Shown: positions 18,981-27,314 of the stretch, piece after piece
How the letters are laid out: each line of letters starts with the position of its first letter
How positions within the stretch are numbered: position 1 is the first letter of the stretch
From: Rhizobium sp. Q54
Lineage (GTDB): Bacteria > Pseudomonadota > Alphaproteobacteria > Rhizobiales > Xanthobacteraceae
Length of the DNA: 64,000 bases
Assembly (NCBI GenBank): GCA_945907045.1
Contig: CAMDSH010000006.1
Location: forward strand, 62,001 to 126,000
Direction of reading: 5' to 3'
Program-made: the position numbers and the translations under genes
Notes under the pieces: generated by a model
The model's database searches: none
What the model was told of the DNA's origin: nothing
Seen by the model: the letters and a program-made list of their open reading frames with translations, nothing else

Positions 18981-19011
18981 CGCGTCTGGCCTATCGTGGC
19001 CTGCGGTCCGC

Positions 19012-19239
19012 TTAGAGCGCGAACAGCAGCAGGAGCGCGATCAGCAGCGAGAAGATGCCGAGCGCTTCGGTGACGGCGAAGCCGAAAATCAGGTTGCCGA
19101 ACTGGCCCTGCGCGGCCGACGGATTGCGCACAGCGGCGGCCAGATAGTGGCCGAAGATGGCGCCCACGCCGACGCCGGCGCCGCCCATGCCGATGCAGGC
19201 AATTCCAGCGCCGATGTATTTCGCGGCGATCGGATCCAT
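19012..19239 (-). CDS. atpE: ATP synthase F0 subunit c
   Basis: 75-residue two-helix proteolipid that forms the rotor ring. The proton-carrying carboxylate is Glu58 in [15 protein letters not shown], and the polar loop reads [11 protein letters not shown]. Glu at this place with no Na-site Gln/Ser pattern suggests proton coupling. Between atpB and b' in the usual order. Confidence 0.97.
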   Translation of the reverse strand: MDPIAAKYIGAGIACIGMGGAGVGVGAIFGHYLAAAVRNPSAAQGQFGNLIFGFAVTEALGIFSLLIALLLLFAL

Positions 19240-19270
19240 GAGGAAAACTCCTTCTTAGGTTGAACGGGCT

Positions 19271-20020
19271 TCAGTGGCCCGGGTGAATCGCATCGTTGAG
19301 ATAGATGCAGGTGAGGATGGCGAAGACGTAGGCTTGCAGCACCGCGACCAGCATTTCCAGCGCGGTCAGCGCGATGGTGAGGCCGAGCGGCAGCACCGCG
19401 CCGGCCCAGCCGAAAACGCCGTAGGCGGTGAGCATGGTCACGAAGCTGGCGAAAACCTTCAGCGTGATGTGACCGGCCAGCATGTTGGCGAACAGTCGCA
19501 CGCTGTGCGAGATCGGGCGCGAGAGGAACGACATCACCTCGATCAGCACGATCAGCGGCAAGATGAAAATCGGGATGCCTTTCGGCACGAACAGATTGAA
19601 GAAGTGCAGGCCGTTCTTCCAGAAGCCGTACACCAGCACCGTGATGAACACCGAGAGCGAAAGCGCCGCCGTGATGACGATGTGCGTCGTCACCGTGAAG
19701 GCGTAAGGGATCAGCCCGATCAGGTTCACCGTCAGGATGAACATGAACAGCGAGAACACGAACGGGAAAAAGCGCATTCCCTCGGTGCCGGCGGTGCTGC
19801 GTATCGTGTTGGCGACGAATTCGTAGGACAGCTCGGCCATCGACTGCATGCGGTTCGGCACCAGCCGGCGGCTCGATGTGGCGCCGAGCAGGAAGGCGGT
19901 GATGCCGCCGACCGCGATCGCCATGAACAGCGCCGAATTGGTGAAGGCGATTTCGGACGAACCGATCTTGCCGAGCGGGACAAGGTCCACGATCTGGAAT
20001 TGGTGGATGGGGTCGGCCAT
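19271..20020 (-). CDS. atpB: ATP synthase F0 subunit a
   Basis: 249-residue membrane subunit forming the proton half-channels. The essential Arg lies in [12 protein letters not shown], and the C-terminal helix region is [22 protein letters not shown]. Its ATG shares one base with the TGA of atpI (TGATG), indicating coupled translation. Confidence 0.97.
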   Translation of the reverse strand: MADPIHQFQIVDLVPLGKIGSSEIAFTNSALFMAIAVGGITAFLLGATSSRRLVPNRMQSMAELSYEFVANTIRSTAGTEGMRFFPFVFSLFMFILTVNLIGLIPYAFTVTTHIVITAALSLSVFITVLVYGFWKNGLHFFNLFVPKGIPIFILPLIVLIEVMSFLSRPISHSVRLFANMLAGHITLKVFASFVTMLTAYGVFGWAGAVLPLGLTIALTALEMLVAVLQAYVFAILTCIYLNDAIHPGH

Positions 20021-20376
20021 CAGTCGGTCCTATTCGCATCGGGCGCAACGCCCGCCGCGCGCATCACGTTGAGAACGCCGGCCGCAAAGCCGAGCAGCAG
20101 AAACACGATCATCCCCCACGGCGAGATTCCGAGCCAGCGATCCAGCAGCCAGCCGATCAGCGCGCCCACGATGACGCCCGCCACCAGTTCGGTCGAAAGC
20201 CGAAAACCGCGCGCGAGCGCCGATGGGTCGGCGGTCTGACGAGGACCGGAGCTATTTTCGGCGGGACGGCTCACTTGATTGAGCCGCTCGCCGAGATGCT
20301 GGAGCCTCGCGGAGAGATGAGCTTCGTCGTCCGGTTGGTTCTTGCGATCGCCTGTTCCGCGTTTGCCGTCAGCCAT
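20020..20376 (-). CDS. atpI: ATP synthase accessory protein AtpI
   Basis: 118 residues: a hydrophilic N-terminal half and two C-terminal transmembrane helices ([16 protein letters not shown] and [18 protein letters not shown]). AtpI/AtpZ-type proteins head F0 operons and are thought to aid c-ring assembly or Mg uptake. First gene of the operon; a 260-base region upstream should hold the promoter. Confidence 0.9.
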   Translation of the reverse strand: MADGKRGTGDRKNQPDDEAHLSARLQHLGERLNQVSRPAENSSGPRQTADPSALARGFRLSTELVAGVIVGALIGWLLDRWLGISPWGMIVFLLLGFAAGVLNVMRAAGVAPDANRTD

Positions 20377-20637
20377 GCTTTCGACATCCGCGAATTTTCA
20401 AGGCACCCACTTGTTCCGCCGCCCTAAAAGCCGCGCGGACCATACGCACAGGGTATGTTCGAGTCAAGAAACGGCCAGTGCGGCATAAGTGATTGAACCA
20501 CAGCGATAAATGCCGATTTTTCTGCCGCGATTTTGGGCGCTCCGCGGCTCCGTCAACCGTAATAAAGGTGCAAGGTTCTGCGATCTCTTGAGGAATGTTA
20601 CGCTGGCGCTCTTCAAATCAATGAGGGTGCACTTGTG

Positions 20638-21114
20638 ATGACCCGTCTTGCGTTTCTGTTTGCTGTCGGCTTGGCGGTGCTAAGCGGCCCGGCTGCCGCT
20701 CAAACGCAACCGGAGCCGTCTGCCGCGCCCTCTGCGGCCACAGACAAAGCCGCGCCGGAACAGCCGCCCGGGGCCGCCCCCGGCCGATACAGTTTCAACC
20801 GCGTCGAAGGCGGTTTCGTGCGGCTCGATACCGTCACCGGGCAGGCCTCGCTGTGCAGCGAGCGCGCGGTCGGCTGGGCCTGCCAGGCGATGCCGGAAGA
20901 GCGCAATGCGCTGGAGAATGAAATCATGCGGCTGTCGGAAGACAACGCGGCGCTTAAAAAACAGCTGGCGGCGCGCGCAACCTCGCCTGACACCAATAAC
21001 AGCGATCAGCATTTAAAGCTGCCGACCGATCAGGACCTCGACCGCGCGATTGCCTTCATCGAGAAGGCGTGGCGGCGTTTCGTTGCGCTGGTCAACCGGA
21101 TGCAAAAGACGTGA
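20638..21114 (+). CDS. secreted coiled-coil protein of unknown function
   Basis: About 158 residues (GTG at 20635 or ATG at 20638). A signal peptide ends at AAAQ, followed by a Pro/Ala-rich linker, a short domain RYSFNRVEGGFVRLDTVTGQ with two Cys (ASLCSERAVGWACQA), and a coiled coil (ERNALENEIMRLSEDNAALKKQL). The domain recalls small envelope proteins of Hyphomicrobiales, but I cannot name a family. Divergent from the atp operon. Confidence 0.72.
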   Translation: MTRLAFLFAVGLAVLSGPAAAQTQPEPSAAPSAATDKAAPEQPPGAAPGRYSFNRVEGGFVRLDTVTGQASLCSERAVGWACQAMPEERNALENEIMRLSEDNAALKKQLAARATSPDTNNSDQHLKLPTDQDLDRAIAFIEKAWRRFVALVNRMQKT

Positions 21115-21145
21115 TGCCAAAGACCTGATGACGAAGACCTGATGC
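21104..21145 (+). repeat. three imperfect 14-bp tandem repeats over a stop codon
   Basis: Three consecutive 14-base units at 21104, 21118 and 21132 share the core AAGACSTGATG. The first holds the TGA stop of the secreted coiled-coil protein and the others add further TGAs. It looks like a local duplication at the gene end. Confidence 0.65.
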
Positions 21146-21158
21146 AAACGGATCATTC

Positions 21159-21620
21159 GTGACGGTGCGTCTTTCAGCCATCAGCAGCACGGCGCCGCAG
21201 CTCATCGCGACGGCGACGCTCACTGTCGAAACCGCCGGTCCCGGTTTTAGCGAAATCACCGCCGAGGCGGCGCGCTTCATCGAGCAAGCCGGCGCAGGCG
21301 ACGGCGCGCTATTGCTTTATCTGCGCCACACCTCGGCCTCGCTGGTCATTCAGGAGAACGCCGATCCCGACGTACAGGCCGATTTGATCTCTGCGCTCGA
21401 CCGTCTGGCGCCGGAAGATGCGGGCTGGGTGCACGACGCCGAAGGCCCGGACGATATGCCGGCGCACGTGAAGGCGATGCTCAACGGCGTCTCGCTGCAA
21501 ATTCCGGTGCGCGGCGGCGCGCTGAGCCTGGGGACCTGGCAGGGTATTTATCTCGCCGAGCACAGGGCCAAGCCCCACCGCCGCGAGGTGGTGCTGCAAT
21601 TTCTCGGCAGCCGCAAATAA
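21159..21620 (+). CDS. YjbQ/UPF0047 family protein
   Basis: 153 residues of the YjbQ (UPF0047) family, small proteins with a conserved His/Glu cluster; E. coli YjbQ has weak thiamine-phosphate synthase activity, but the main role is unresolved. Visible conserved segments: LYLRHTSASLVIQENADPDV, EGPDDMPAHVKAML, and SLGTWQGIYLAEHR. GTG start at 21159. Convergent with the orphan DUF4212 gene, 4 bases apart. Confidence 0.88.
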   Translation: MTVRLSAISSTAPQLIATATLTVETAGPGFSEITAEAARFIEQAGAGDGALLLYLRHTSASLVIQENADPDVQADLISALDRLAPEDAGWVHDAEGPDDMPAHVKAMLNGVSLQIPVRGGALSLGTWQGIYLAEHRAKPHRREVVLQFLGSRK

Positions 21621-21624
21621 GCCG

Positions 21625-21906
21625 CTAGCCGTCCTCGTCCGGTGCGCCACCGCCGCCATCATGTTGCCGGGCGAAGTGAAACAGCATGACGACGAACACC
21701 ACAAGCGCGCCTTGCGCGGCGATGAATATGCCGAGCGGCATGTTCAGCACCGGCACGGTGATCTTGTTGAGCGGAATGACGAACAGATAAACGGTGAGCG
21801 AAAACAGCAGCCACAGCCCCAGCATCACCAGCATAAGCCGATTGCCGCGCAGCCAGTGCGCATGCTGCTGCTGAATAAAAGGCGATTGCCGGTCGAAAGG
21901 ATTCAT
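21625..21906 (-). CDS. orphan DUF4212 small symporter subunit
   Basis: 93 residues: HAHWLRGNRLMLVMLGLWLLF..., two transmembrane helices, and the segment IPLNKITVPVLNMPLG...QGALVVFVVMLFHFARQ. This is clearly homologous to the DUF4212 protein at 25257-25523, which pairs with the ActP-like symporter, but this copy has no large symporter next to it. GGGAGAG precedes the ATG at 21906. Last gene of a run of four small membrane-protein genes on this strand. It may form an alternative small subunit; this is inference. Confidence 0.85.
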   Translation of the reverse strand: MNPFDRQSPFIQQQHAHWLRGNRLMLVMLGLWLLFSLTVYLFVIPLNKITVPVLNMPLGIFIAAQGALVVFVVMLFHFARQHDGGGGAPDEDG

Positions 21907-22034
21907 CGGTGCTCTCCCTGCGCGGTTGCAACAGGCGGATGGCGACCCACACGAATCACATGTGTGAAAGCAAACGCCCCGGCAGGCGGGGCGTCCAGTC
22001 AAATCGGCGGAGATTTTGCCGGAGCCGCTCTGCG

Positions 22035-22403
22035 TTACAGGCCGAGCAGCGAGAAGAACAGCGCCATCACCCACATCGAGATGGCGATGACCGAGGTCCA
22101 CATCGCGAAGGTCAAATAAGTGTCGCGCAGGATCGTCGCGCTCGCCCACTGGGCATAGGCTTCCGGCGGCCGGAAATCCTTCTCCAGATACAGCCACATC
22201 TCGGTCTTGCGGTAATCCTTGGTCAGCGCTTCGCGCGCCTTGTAGATAAGGATTATGGCCATCATCGTGGTGAGAAAACCGCCGGCCTGGAATGCGAGCG
22301 CCGGTATGAAAGACATGCCGATCATTACGCAAAAGATCGCGAGACAGCCAAAACCGCAGGCCCGCAGCACCGTCTCGTAAGCAATGCGCCGCATCTCTTC
22401 CAT
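22035..22403 (-). CDS. small membrane protein of unknown function (four-helix)
   Basis: About 122 residues starting MEEMRRIAYETVLRACG. Two hydrophobic helices near the N-terminus (CGFGCLAIFCVMIGM; GGFLTTMMAIILIY), a soluble loop (KAREALTKDYRKTEMWLYL), then a C-terminal helix (WTSVIAISMWVMALFFSLLGL). I do not recognise the family. A start at 22421 is also possible. Lies between the orphan DUF4212 and another small membrane-protein gene, so co-transcription is likely. Confidence 0.72.
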   Translation of the reverse strand: MEEMRRIAYETVLRACGFGCLAIFCVMIGMSFIPALAFQAGGFLTTMMAIILIYKAREALTKDYRKTEMWLYLEKDFRPPEAYAQWASATILRDTYLTFAMWTSVIAISMWVMALFFSLLGL

Positions 22404-22516
22404 GGAGACGCCCGTGAGCATGAACTGAATGAGCAGGCTACCGCGCTAGGCTGACTAGTTTCAACCGGTGGCCGCCGCCGGCACGCCAGCTGTGCACGGT
22501 AATCGCATTGCTGCGA

Positions 22517-22843
22517 TTAAAGGCCGAATTGCAGAAAATTACCGATGGCGGGGAGCGTGAGCAGCGCGGTGCCCGCCAGCCATATCCACAGCGATGCCGC
22601 GGTGGAGTCATCTTTGGCGCCGATGAAGTGCTCATAGATGGCGGCCGGGATTCCGCCGATGATAATCGTCGCGGTTGACACCATCAGCGAGGAAAACAGC
22701 AGGGTCAGCGGCGTGCTGCCGAACAAAAGCGTCGGCGCCAAAATCTGGACGTGCAACAAAGCAAACAGCAGCGCGATCTGGTTGAACAGGCCGTTGATCA
22801 TGCCGAAAAAAGCGATGCCGATGTAATAGAAGTTTTTTTCCAT
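22517..22843 (-). CDS. small membrane protein of unknown function (three-helix)
   Basis: 108 residues starting MEKNFYYIGIAFFGMINGLF. Three hydrophobic stretches are visible (residues about 5-28, 38-65 and 80-105), with little soluble sequence. Not recognised. Begins 7 bases after the stop of the YggT-like gene, so it belongs to the same transcription unit. It may be part of a membrane complex with its neighbours; this is inference from position. Confidence 0.72.
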   Translation of the reverse strand: MEKNFYYIGIAFFGMINGLFNQIALLFALLHVQILAPTLLFGSTPLTLLFSSLMVSTATIIIGGIPAAIYEHFIGAKDDSTAASLWIWLAGTALLTLPAIGNFLQFGL

Positions 22844-22850
22844 GGCGCGC

Positions 22851-23156
22851 CTAACCAACCTTGGGCGCGAGGCCCAGAACCAAAAATAGATAGAGCATCA
22901 GCACGCGCAACCAGAACATCCACACGAATCCGAACAGCCAGAGCACGACCGGTTGCGTTGCCTTCGGAGTCACCAGCGCGAGAATTGCAAGAACCGGGTC
23001 GGTAATCCGGCAGAAGAACCGCCAGATGTAATTCGGCGAATCCGGGTCCACGAATAGGCCGAGCAGCACGCGCCCCAGCATCGTGTACATCAACGCTGCC
23101 AGAATGAAATTCGGCAGGTGGAAATACCAGTAGGTGAGAAAGGAAGCGCCGGTCAC
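22851..23156 (-). CDS. YggT-like small membrane protein
   Basis: 101 residues from a GTG at 23156 that follows GAGGA at workable spacing. The order of features resembles YggT/Ycf19 proteins: an N-terminal helix (FHLPNFILAALMYTMLGRVLLG), the loop SPNYIWRFFCRITDPVLA, and a C-terminal helix. YggT proteins are linked to membrane-protein or cofactor assembly and osmotic tolerance in some bacteria; the match here is moderate. First gene after the symporter terminator, and first of the four-gene membrane block. Confidence 0.7.
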   Translation of the reverse strand: MTGASFLTYWYFHLPNFILAALMYTMLGRVLLGLFVDPDSPNYIWRFFCRITDPVLAILALVTPKATQPVVLWLFGFVWMFWLRVLMLYLFLVLGLAPKVG

Positions 23157-23212
23157 CGGATGTCGATCCTCATTTAAGCGCACAATGGCCGCTGCAGGTT
23201 GGCGCGGCAATC

Positions 23213-23243
23213 GAAAAAAAGCGGGGCCCCGTAGGGCCCCGCT
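23213..23243 (-). terminator. Rho-independent terminator after the ActP-like symporter gene
   Basis: Read on the minus strand: a perfect 10-bp stem (AGCGGGGCCC / GGGCCCCGCT) with a 4-base loop, followed by seven T residues. It lies about 20 bases after the symporter stop and separates the DUF4212-symporter pair from the downstream membrane block. Confidence 0.9.
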
Positions 23244-23265
23244 CCAGCTTAGATCGCGAGTGCGA

Positions 23266-25242
23266 TCAAGCCTTTTCCTCGAGCACCGTCTTGCCACGCG
23301 GCTTCCGGATCTCGTCGACGTAGGCTTGCATTTCCTTCGACGGTTCCTTGCCCATGAGGCTGACGACGTAGATCACCAGGAAGCCGAGAGGCATGCCCAG
23401 CAATCCGCAGGCGATGTTGTTGAGGTCGAACCAGCCGATCTTGTTGGCCATCGGATGCGCAAGTGTCGGCCAAGTTTCCATGGCATTTGGAAGTGCCATA
23501 GCCTTGGCGATATCGACAAGTGGTGCACCGGTGAGCGGGCTCAGCAGCGAGCTCATGCCGAAGTACTTCACGCCGTAACCAGGGAAGTACCTGGTGCAGA
23601 CGAGATAGAACAGGCAGAGACCGAAGCCGGCCAGCATGCCGCAGATCGCGCCAGTTGCTGTCGTGCGTTTCCACCAGACGCCCATGACGAGAGCCGGGAA
23701 GTTACCGGCCATCGCGAGGGAGAACGCCCAGCCGACCATGGCCAGGATGTCGCCCGGTTTGGTCGCCGCAAGCGCAGCCGACGCCACCGCCACGAAGAAC
23801 AAGAGAACGCGAGCCACGGTGAGCCGGCGGATCGTCGGCGCATTCGGGTCGAGCATCTTGTAGTAGATGTCGTGGGACAGTGCGTTGGCGATGGCGAGCA
23901 GGAGCCCGTCAGCGGTCGAAAGCGCCGCCGCCAGACCGCCCGCGGCCACCAGACCCGAGATCACGTACGGAAGGCCCGCGATCTCCGGCGTGGAGAGCAC
24001 GATCACGTCCGTATTGATGACGAAGTCTTGCAGACGAACGACGCCGGTGTGGCCTGCGATCGCCTTACAAGCGGCGACAACGTCGGCGATGCTGCTGGCA
24101 TTCTTGCCGCAGATCTGAATCAGACCGAGTTGACCCCACTGGAACAGCCAGGGCTTCAAGGAGGTGACGTTGGCCCCGATGATGTTGGTGTACACCTCCA
24201 GCTTCGAGAACGCGGCGTAAGCAGGCGCCGAGAAGTAAAGCAGGAAGATGAACAGCAGCGACCACGCTACCGACTGCCGCGCTTCACGCACCGACGGGGT
24301 GGTGAAATAACGCATCAGGATGTGCGGCAGCGAAGCGGTGCCGACCATCATGCAGAAGATGATCGCGAAGAAGTTCAGCGGGCTGTAGTTGATGAACGGC
24401 TGGATGTGCGGCTTGAGAGTAGCCGCCGTCGCCAGACCGTTGGCCAGCATCTGGTTTTCACGAGCGGTAATTTCGGCGATCGCGGTTCCGTAGGTGAGTT
24501 CCGGAATCGGAATGCCGTAATGCTGTGTCGACAAGATGACGATCGGAGTGAGGTAGGCGATGATCAGCACGATATACTGTGCGATCTGCGTCCAGGTCAC
24601 CGCCCGCATGCCGCCCAGCATCGCGCAGAGCAGAATGCCGACGAGGCCGGCGAACACGGCGACTTCGAACTGCATGCCAAGGAAGCGCGAGGCAATCAGG
24701 CCGGTGCCGTAAATCTGCGCCGTCACGTAAGTGAAGGAGCAGCAGACGAGCACGATCACCGCGATGAAGCGGGCGAAGTTGCCGCCGAACCGGAACGCCA
24801 TAAAGTCCGGAACCGTGTAGGCGCCGAATTTGCGCAGATACGGTCCGATCAAGATGGACACCAGCACGAAACCGCCGGTCCAGCCAAGCACCCACGCGAT
24901 GCCATCGTAGCCGAGCAGGAAGAGCGTGCCGGCCATGCCGACGAAGGAAGCTGCCGACATCCAGTCGGCGCCGGTCGCCATGCCGTTGTAGAAGGCCGGC
25001 ACGCGCCGGCCAGCGACGTAATATTCGGATAGCTGTGCCGTTCGCGTCATAACACCGATGACGGCGTAAACCGCCAGCGTGAAGAACACGAACAGATAGC
25101 CAAGAACCTTGTTCGGGACACCCATCTGCTCAAGGATCGCGAGCAGGACGATGAAGGCGACGAAGCCGCCCGCATAAGTGCCATACATCCGGCCGAGTTG
25201 CTTATAAAAGGCGTCTGCGCCGGCAGCGGTTTGTGTTGCCAT
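23266..25242 (-). CDS. ActP-like sodium:solute (acetate/carboxylate) symporter
   Basis: 658 residues, SSS family (SLC5-like), about 13-14 transmembrane helices. Family features: SEYYVAGRRVPAFYNGMATGADWMSAASF near the N-terminus, GLAAALSTADGLLLAIANALSHD in the core, and RKFGAYTVPDFMAFRFG. It is longer than classical E. coli ActP (about 550) owing to an extra loop around residues 370-430 with Cys residues. Paired with a DUF4212 small subunit just upstream, the known two-component symporter type linked to acetate uptake. Nearby CrbS/CrbR-like genes strengthen a carboxylate role. Substrate is inferred. Confidence 0.88.
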   Translation of the reverse strand: MATQTAAGADAFYKQLGRMYGTYAGGFVAFIVLLAILEQMGVPNKVLGYLFVFFTLAVYAVIGVMTRTAQLSEYYVAGRRVPAFYNGMATGADWMSAASFVGMAGTLFLLGYDGIAWVLGWTGGFVLVSILIGPYLRKFGAYTVPDFMAFRFGGNFARFIAVIVLVCCSFTYVTAQIYGTGLIASRFLGMQFEVAVFAGLVGILLCAMLGGMRAVTWTQIAQYIVLIIAYLTPIVILSTQHYGIPIPELTYGTAIAEITARENQMLANGLATAATLKPHIQPFINYSPLNFFAIIFCMMVGTASLPHILMRYFTTPSVREARQSVAWSLLFIFLLYFSAPAYAAFSKLEVYTNIIGANVTSLKPWLFQWGQLGLIQICGKNASSIADVVAACKAIAGHTGVVRLQDFVINTDVIVLSTPEIAGLPYVISGLVAAGGLAAALSTADGLLLAIANALSHDIYYKMLDPNAPTIRRLTVARVLLFFVAVASAALAATKPGDILAMVGWAFSLAMAGNFPALVMGVWWKRTTATGAICGMLAGFGLCLFYLVCTRYFPGYGVKYFGMSSLLSPLTGAPLVDIAKAMALPNAMETWPTLAHPMANKIGWFDLNNIACGLLGMPLGFLVIYVVSLMGKEPSKEMQAYVDEIRKPRGKTVLEEKA

Positions 25243-25256
25243 GATTTTTCTCTCCC

Positions 25257-25523
25257 TCAGTCGTCTTCAGCCATGCCGAACTCGCGGTCGATCTTGTCCT
25301 GCTGTTTCGCGAACATGAACAGCATGACAACGAACACGATCAGCGAGCCCTGAGCGGCCATGTAGAAGCCGAGCGGGAAGCCGAGCACTGGGATGACGAT
25401 GGTGTTTAATGGTTTGACGAACATGTGGATGACGTAACCGAAGAAGAACCAGACGCCGAGATGCATGAACATCAGCCTGGTGGTCTTCCTCCAGTGTGCG
25501 TCGGTGTTTGATTGACTGGCCAT
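25257..25523 (-). CDS. DUF4212 small subunit of the symporter
   Basis: 88 residues starting MASQSNTDAHWRKTTRLMF; two helices and the conserved VKPLNTIVIPVLGFPLGFYM and QGSLIVFVVMLFMFAKQQD segments. DUF4212 proteins precede ActP-like symporter genes and are considered their small subunit. GGAGGG precedes the ATG at 25523, so the longer frame from 25664 is not used. Fourteen bases separate it from the symporter gene. Confidence 0.9.
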   Translation of the reverse strand: MASQSNTDAHWRKTTRLMFMHLGVWFFFGYVIHMFVKPLNTIVIPVLGFPLGFYMAAQGSLIVFVVMLFMFAKQQDKIDREFGMAEDD

Positions 25524-25830
25524 GAGTTGCTTGCCCTCCCTCAAAGCACCGGCCCGCAGGTGCGGTCCGGATGTGAACGTGCGAGGGGGGCCGACTGTCG
25601 GCCATTGCGGCACCCCCCTTTGCCGCTGCCCCAGTCCGTTTTTTGCAGACGGTTCCGAGGTCAATGATAAAAGGTAGCACCGAGACTTAGGCTGCCCGTA
25701 TAAGACTTTCGGCCAAGGGAAACGGCTATAGCTACTGAGTTAATTGACTTTTTTGCGATGATTGTTTCGCAGATGCGAAGACGGCTCGAACGATTACAGT
25801 GATGCGATGAATATCTTGGAGAAAATAGTG
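25524..25830. promoter_or_regulatory. divergent region upstream of the symporter operon
   Basis: About 307 bases with no gene. It holds an odd palindrome at 25589-25603, runs of C and T around 25611-25645, and an AT-richer stretch around 25660-25760 where promoters for the minus-strand symporter operon and the plus-strand unknown gene could lie. No hexamer pair is convincing. Confidence 0.4.
25589..25603. repeat. 15-bp inverted repeat upstream of DUF4212-symporter operon
   Basis: GGCCGAC-T-GTCGGCC, two perfect 7-base arms around one base, 66 bases upstream of the DUF4212 start. It has the look of an operator for a dimeric regulator such as the nearby LuxR-type protein; no binding data are known to me. 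Confidence 0.5.
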
Positions 25831-26445
25831 ATGGGTTTTTTGGATATATTTCGCTTCCGTCGCCGGTCCCCGATCCGGGATTCGCAGGCGCTCGCGAAGT
25901 TCATCGACGAGAATTCCGCCTTTCTGGTGCAGAAGGCGATCTACGAATATTCGCGCGCCCGCGCCGGCCATTATTCCAAAGTGCTCTTTGCCGAGCCGGA
26001 ATTTCACCAGGCGGTCGAGCAATCGCGCTGGCGCTCTTATCCGCTCGGGCTCGTGATGGTGACGGAGGTCGCCGACAACGTGCTGCATTCGAACAGCACG
26101 GCCAACCGGCGCAGCGACCTCGATAAGCTTATGGGCGTCATTCTGGGGGTTTTCGACGGTTATCCGGTGCCCGCGGCTTTGGGAGAGGCCGCATGGAGTA
26201 AATTGCGCGGTGAACTGGAGCAGCGCCTGAAACTCATCGGCCTGCACCCGCCCAAACGCGCCATCGATATTCCTGAGCCTTTCGCGAAGCTTTATTTCGA
26301 ACTGATGCCGATTCACGAAAAGCTGCGGGGGCGCGATTTCATGACCACGAGCAATTATCTGAAAGTGACGCTTGCCAATATCCATCACGAATTGACCGAG
26401 CGCATCGATATCACCGCCATTACCGGCGCATTGCGCGCGGGCTAA
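25831..26445 (+). CDS. conserved protein of unknown function near the acetate-type regulon
   Basis: 204 residues from the ATG at 25831, which follows GGAG at about 9 bases; an ATG at 25807 would add eight residues. Soluble, no signal peptide. Mostly helical, starting MGFLDIFRFRRRSPIRD, with charged segments QALAKFIDENSAFLVQKAIY, SRARAGHYSKVLF and ELMPIHEKLRGRDFMTTSNYL. I do not recognise a domain. It lies between the divergent symporter operon and the response regulator. Confidence 0.72.
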   Translation: MGFLDIFRFRRRSPIRDSQALAKFIDENSAFLVQKAIYEYSRARAGHYSKVLFAEPEFHQAVEQSRWRSYPLGLVMVTEVADNVLHSNSTANRRSDLDKLMGVILGVFDGYPVPAALGEAAWSKLRGELEQRLKLIGLHPPKRAIDIPEPFAKLYFELMPIHEKLRGRDFMTTSNYLKVTLANIHHELTERIDITAITGALRAG

Positions 26446-26479
26446 ATGGCCCTAAACGAGGCCCGTGCCCCCGCTTGTT

Positions 26480-26510
26480 TTGCGAGCCTTTTAGACTGGC
26501 TTCCTATAAT
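26480..26510 (+). promoter_or_regulatory. candidate sigma-70 promoter of the response regulator
   Basis: A perfect TATAAT at 26505-26510 is preceded by a TTGCGA at 26480-26485, but the 19-base spacer is longer than ideal. It would give a leader of about 105 bases before the response-regulator start. Confidence 0.4.
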
Positions 26511-26621
26511 GTGACCCGTAGTTTTTAAGCCGCCGTTCCGGACCCCTTTTTATGCGGGCTTGCACGGGGGCAGGGGCGGCGGAACAATGCCCGGCCGCGA
26601 CGGCCGCGACAGTCAACGTGA

Positions 26622-27308
26622 GTGAGTAGCGTGAATTCGTCCGAGTCCCACCGGCTGGTGATTGCCGACGACCATCCCTTGTTCCGCGGCGCGTTGCGCG
26701 AGGCGGTCACCGGGCTGTTCGAGCACATGGACATCGCGGAAGCTGGCTCGTTCGACGAGGTCGCCGACCTGCTGGAGCGCGACAGCGAGGTCGATCTCAT
26801 TCTGCTCGACCTGACCATGCCGGGCGTGCGCGGATTTTCCGGCCTGATGTACATGCGCGCGCAATATCCGAGCGTGCCGGTGATCGTGGTGTCGGCGAAC
26901 GACGATCCCGCCGCCATTCGCCGCTGCATGAAGTTCGGCGCTTCCGGTTTCATCCCGAAGACACTCGGCGTTGATGCGATGCGCTCTGCCATCGCGCGCA
27001 TCCTCAACGGCGGCGTGTGGACGCCGCCCGACGTCGATCTCGACAGCGGCTCGGACGCGGAGACCGCCGAACTGATGACGCGGCTGGCGACGCTGACGCC
27101 GCAGCAGGTGCGCGTTCTGATGATGTTGTCGGAAGGCCTGCTCAACAAGCAGATCGCCTATCAGCTCGGCGTGTCGGAGGCGACGGTGAAAGCCCACGTC
27201 TCGGCGATTTTGCAGAAGCTCGGCGTGGAGAGCCGCACCCAGGCGGTGATCGCGGCTTCCAAGATCGAAGTCGGGCAATGGTCCGCGAGCGTCGCGGCCG
27301 AAACCTAA
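26622..27308 (+). CDS. LuxR/NarL-family response regulator (CrbR-like)
   Basis: 228 residues. An N-terminal receiver domain has the acidic pair in VIADDHPLFRG and the phospho-acceptor Asp in LILLDLTMPGVRG, with the Lys in FIPKTLGV. The C-terminal HTH reads LTPQQVRVLMMLSEGLLNKQ...VSEATVKAHVSAIL, a LuxR DNA-binding domain. GTG start at 26622 or 26631. It converges on the hybrid kinase 6 bases away. A symporter-type kinase plus a LuxR regulator is the CrbS/CrbR (MxtR/ErdR) arrangement that controls acetate use in Vibrio and Pseudomonas; the assignment here is by architecture and neighbours. Confidence 0.9.
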   Translation: MSSVNSSESHRLVIADDHPLFRGALREAVTGLFEHMDIAEAGSFDEVADLLERDSEVDLILLDLTMPGVRGFSGLMYMRAQYPSVPVIVVSANDDPAAIRRCMKFGASGFIPKTLGVDAMRSAIARILNGGVWTPPDVDLDSGSDAETAELMTRLATLTPQQVRVLMMLSEGLLNKQIAYQLGVSEATVKAHVSAILQKLGVESRTQAVIAASKIEVGQWSASVAAET

Positions 27309-27314
27309 ATCTTC

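Noticed and set aside
23134-25032. 632-codon plus-strand open frame opposite the symporter gene
   Set aside because: It mirrors the codon pattern of the symporter on the other strand, is full of charged low-complexity sequence and matches no family; a GC-rich shadow frame.
25606-25625. sigma-54-like GG...GC element upstream of the symporter operon
   Set aside because: CGGCAC and TTTGC are seen, but the GG-GC distance is 11 bases rather than 10 and it points away from the operon.
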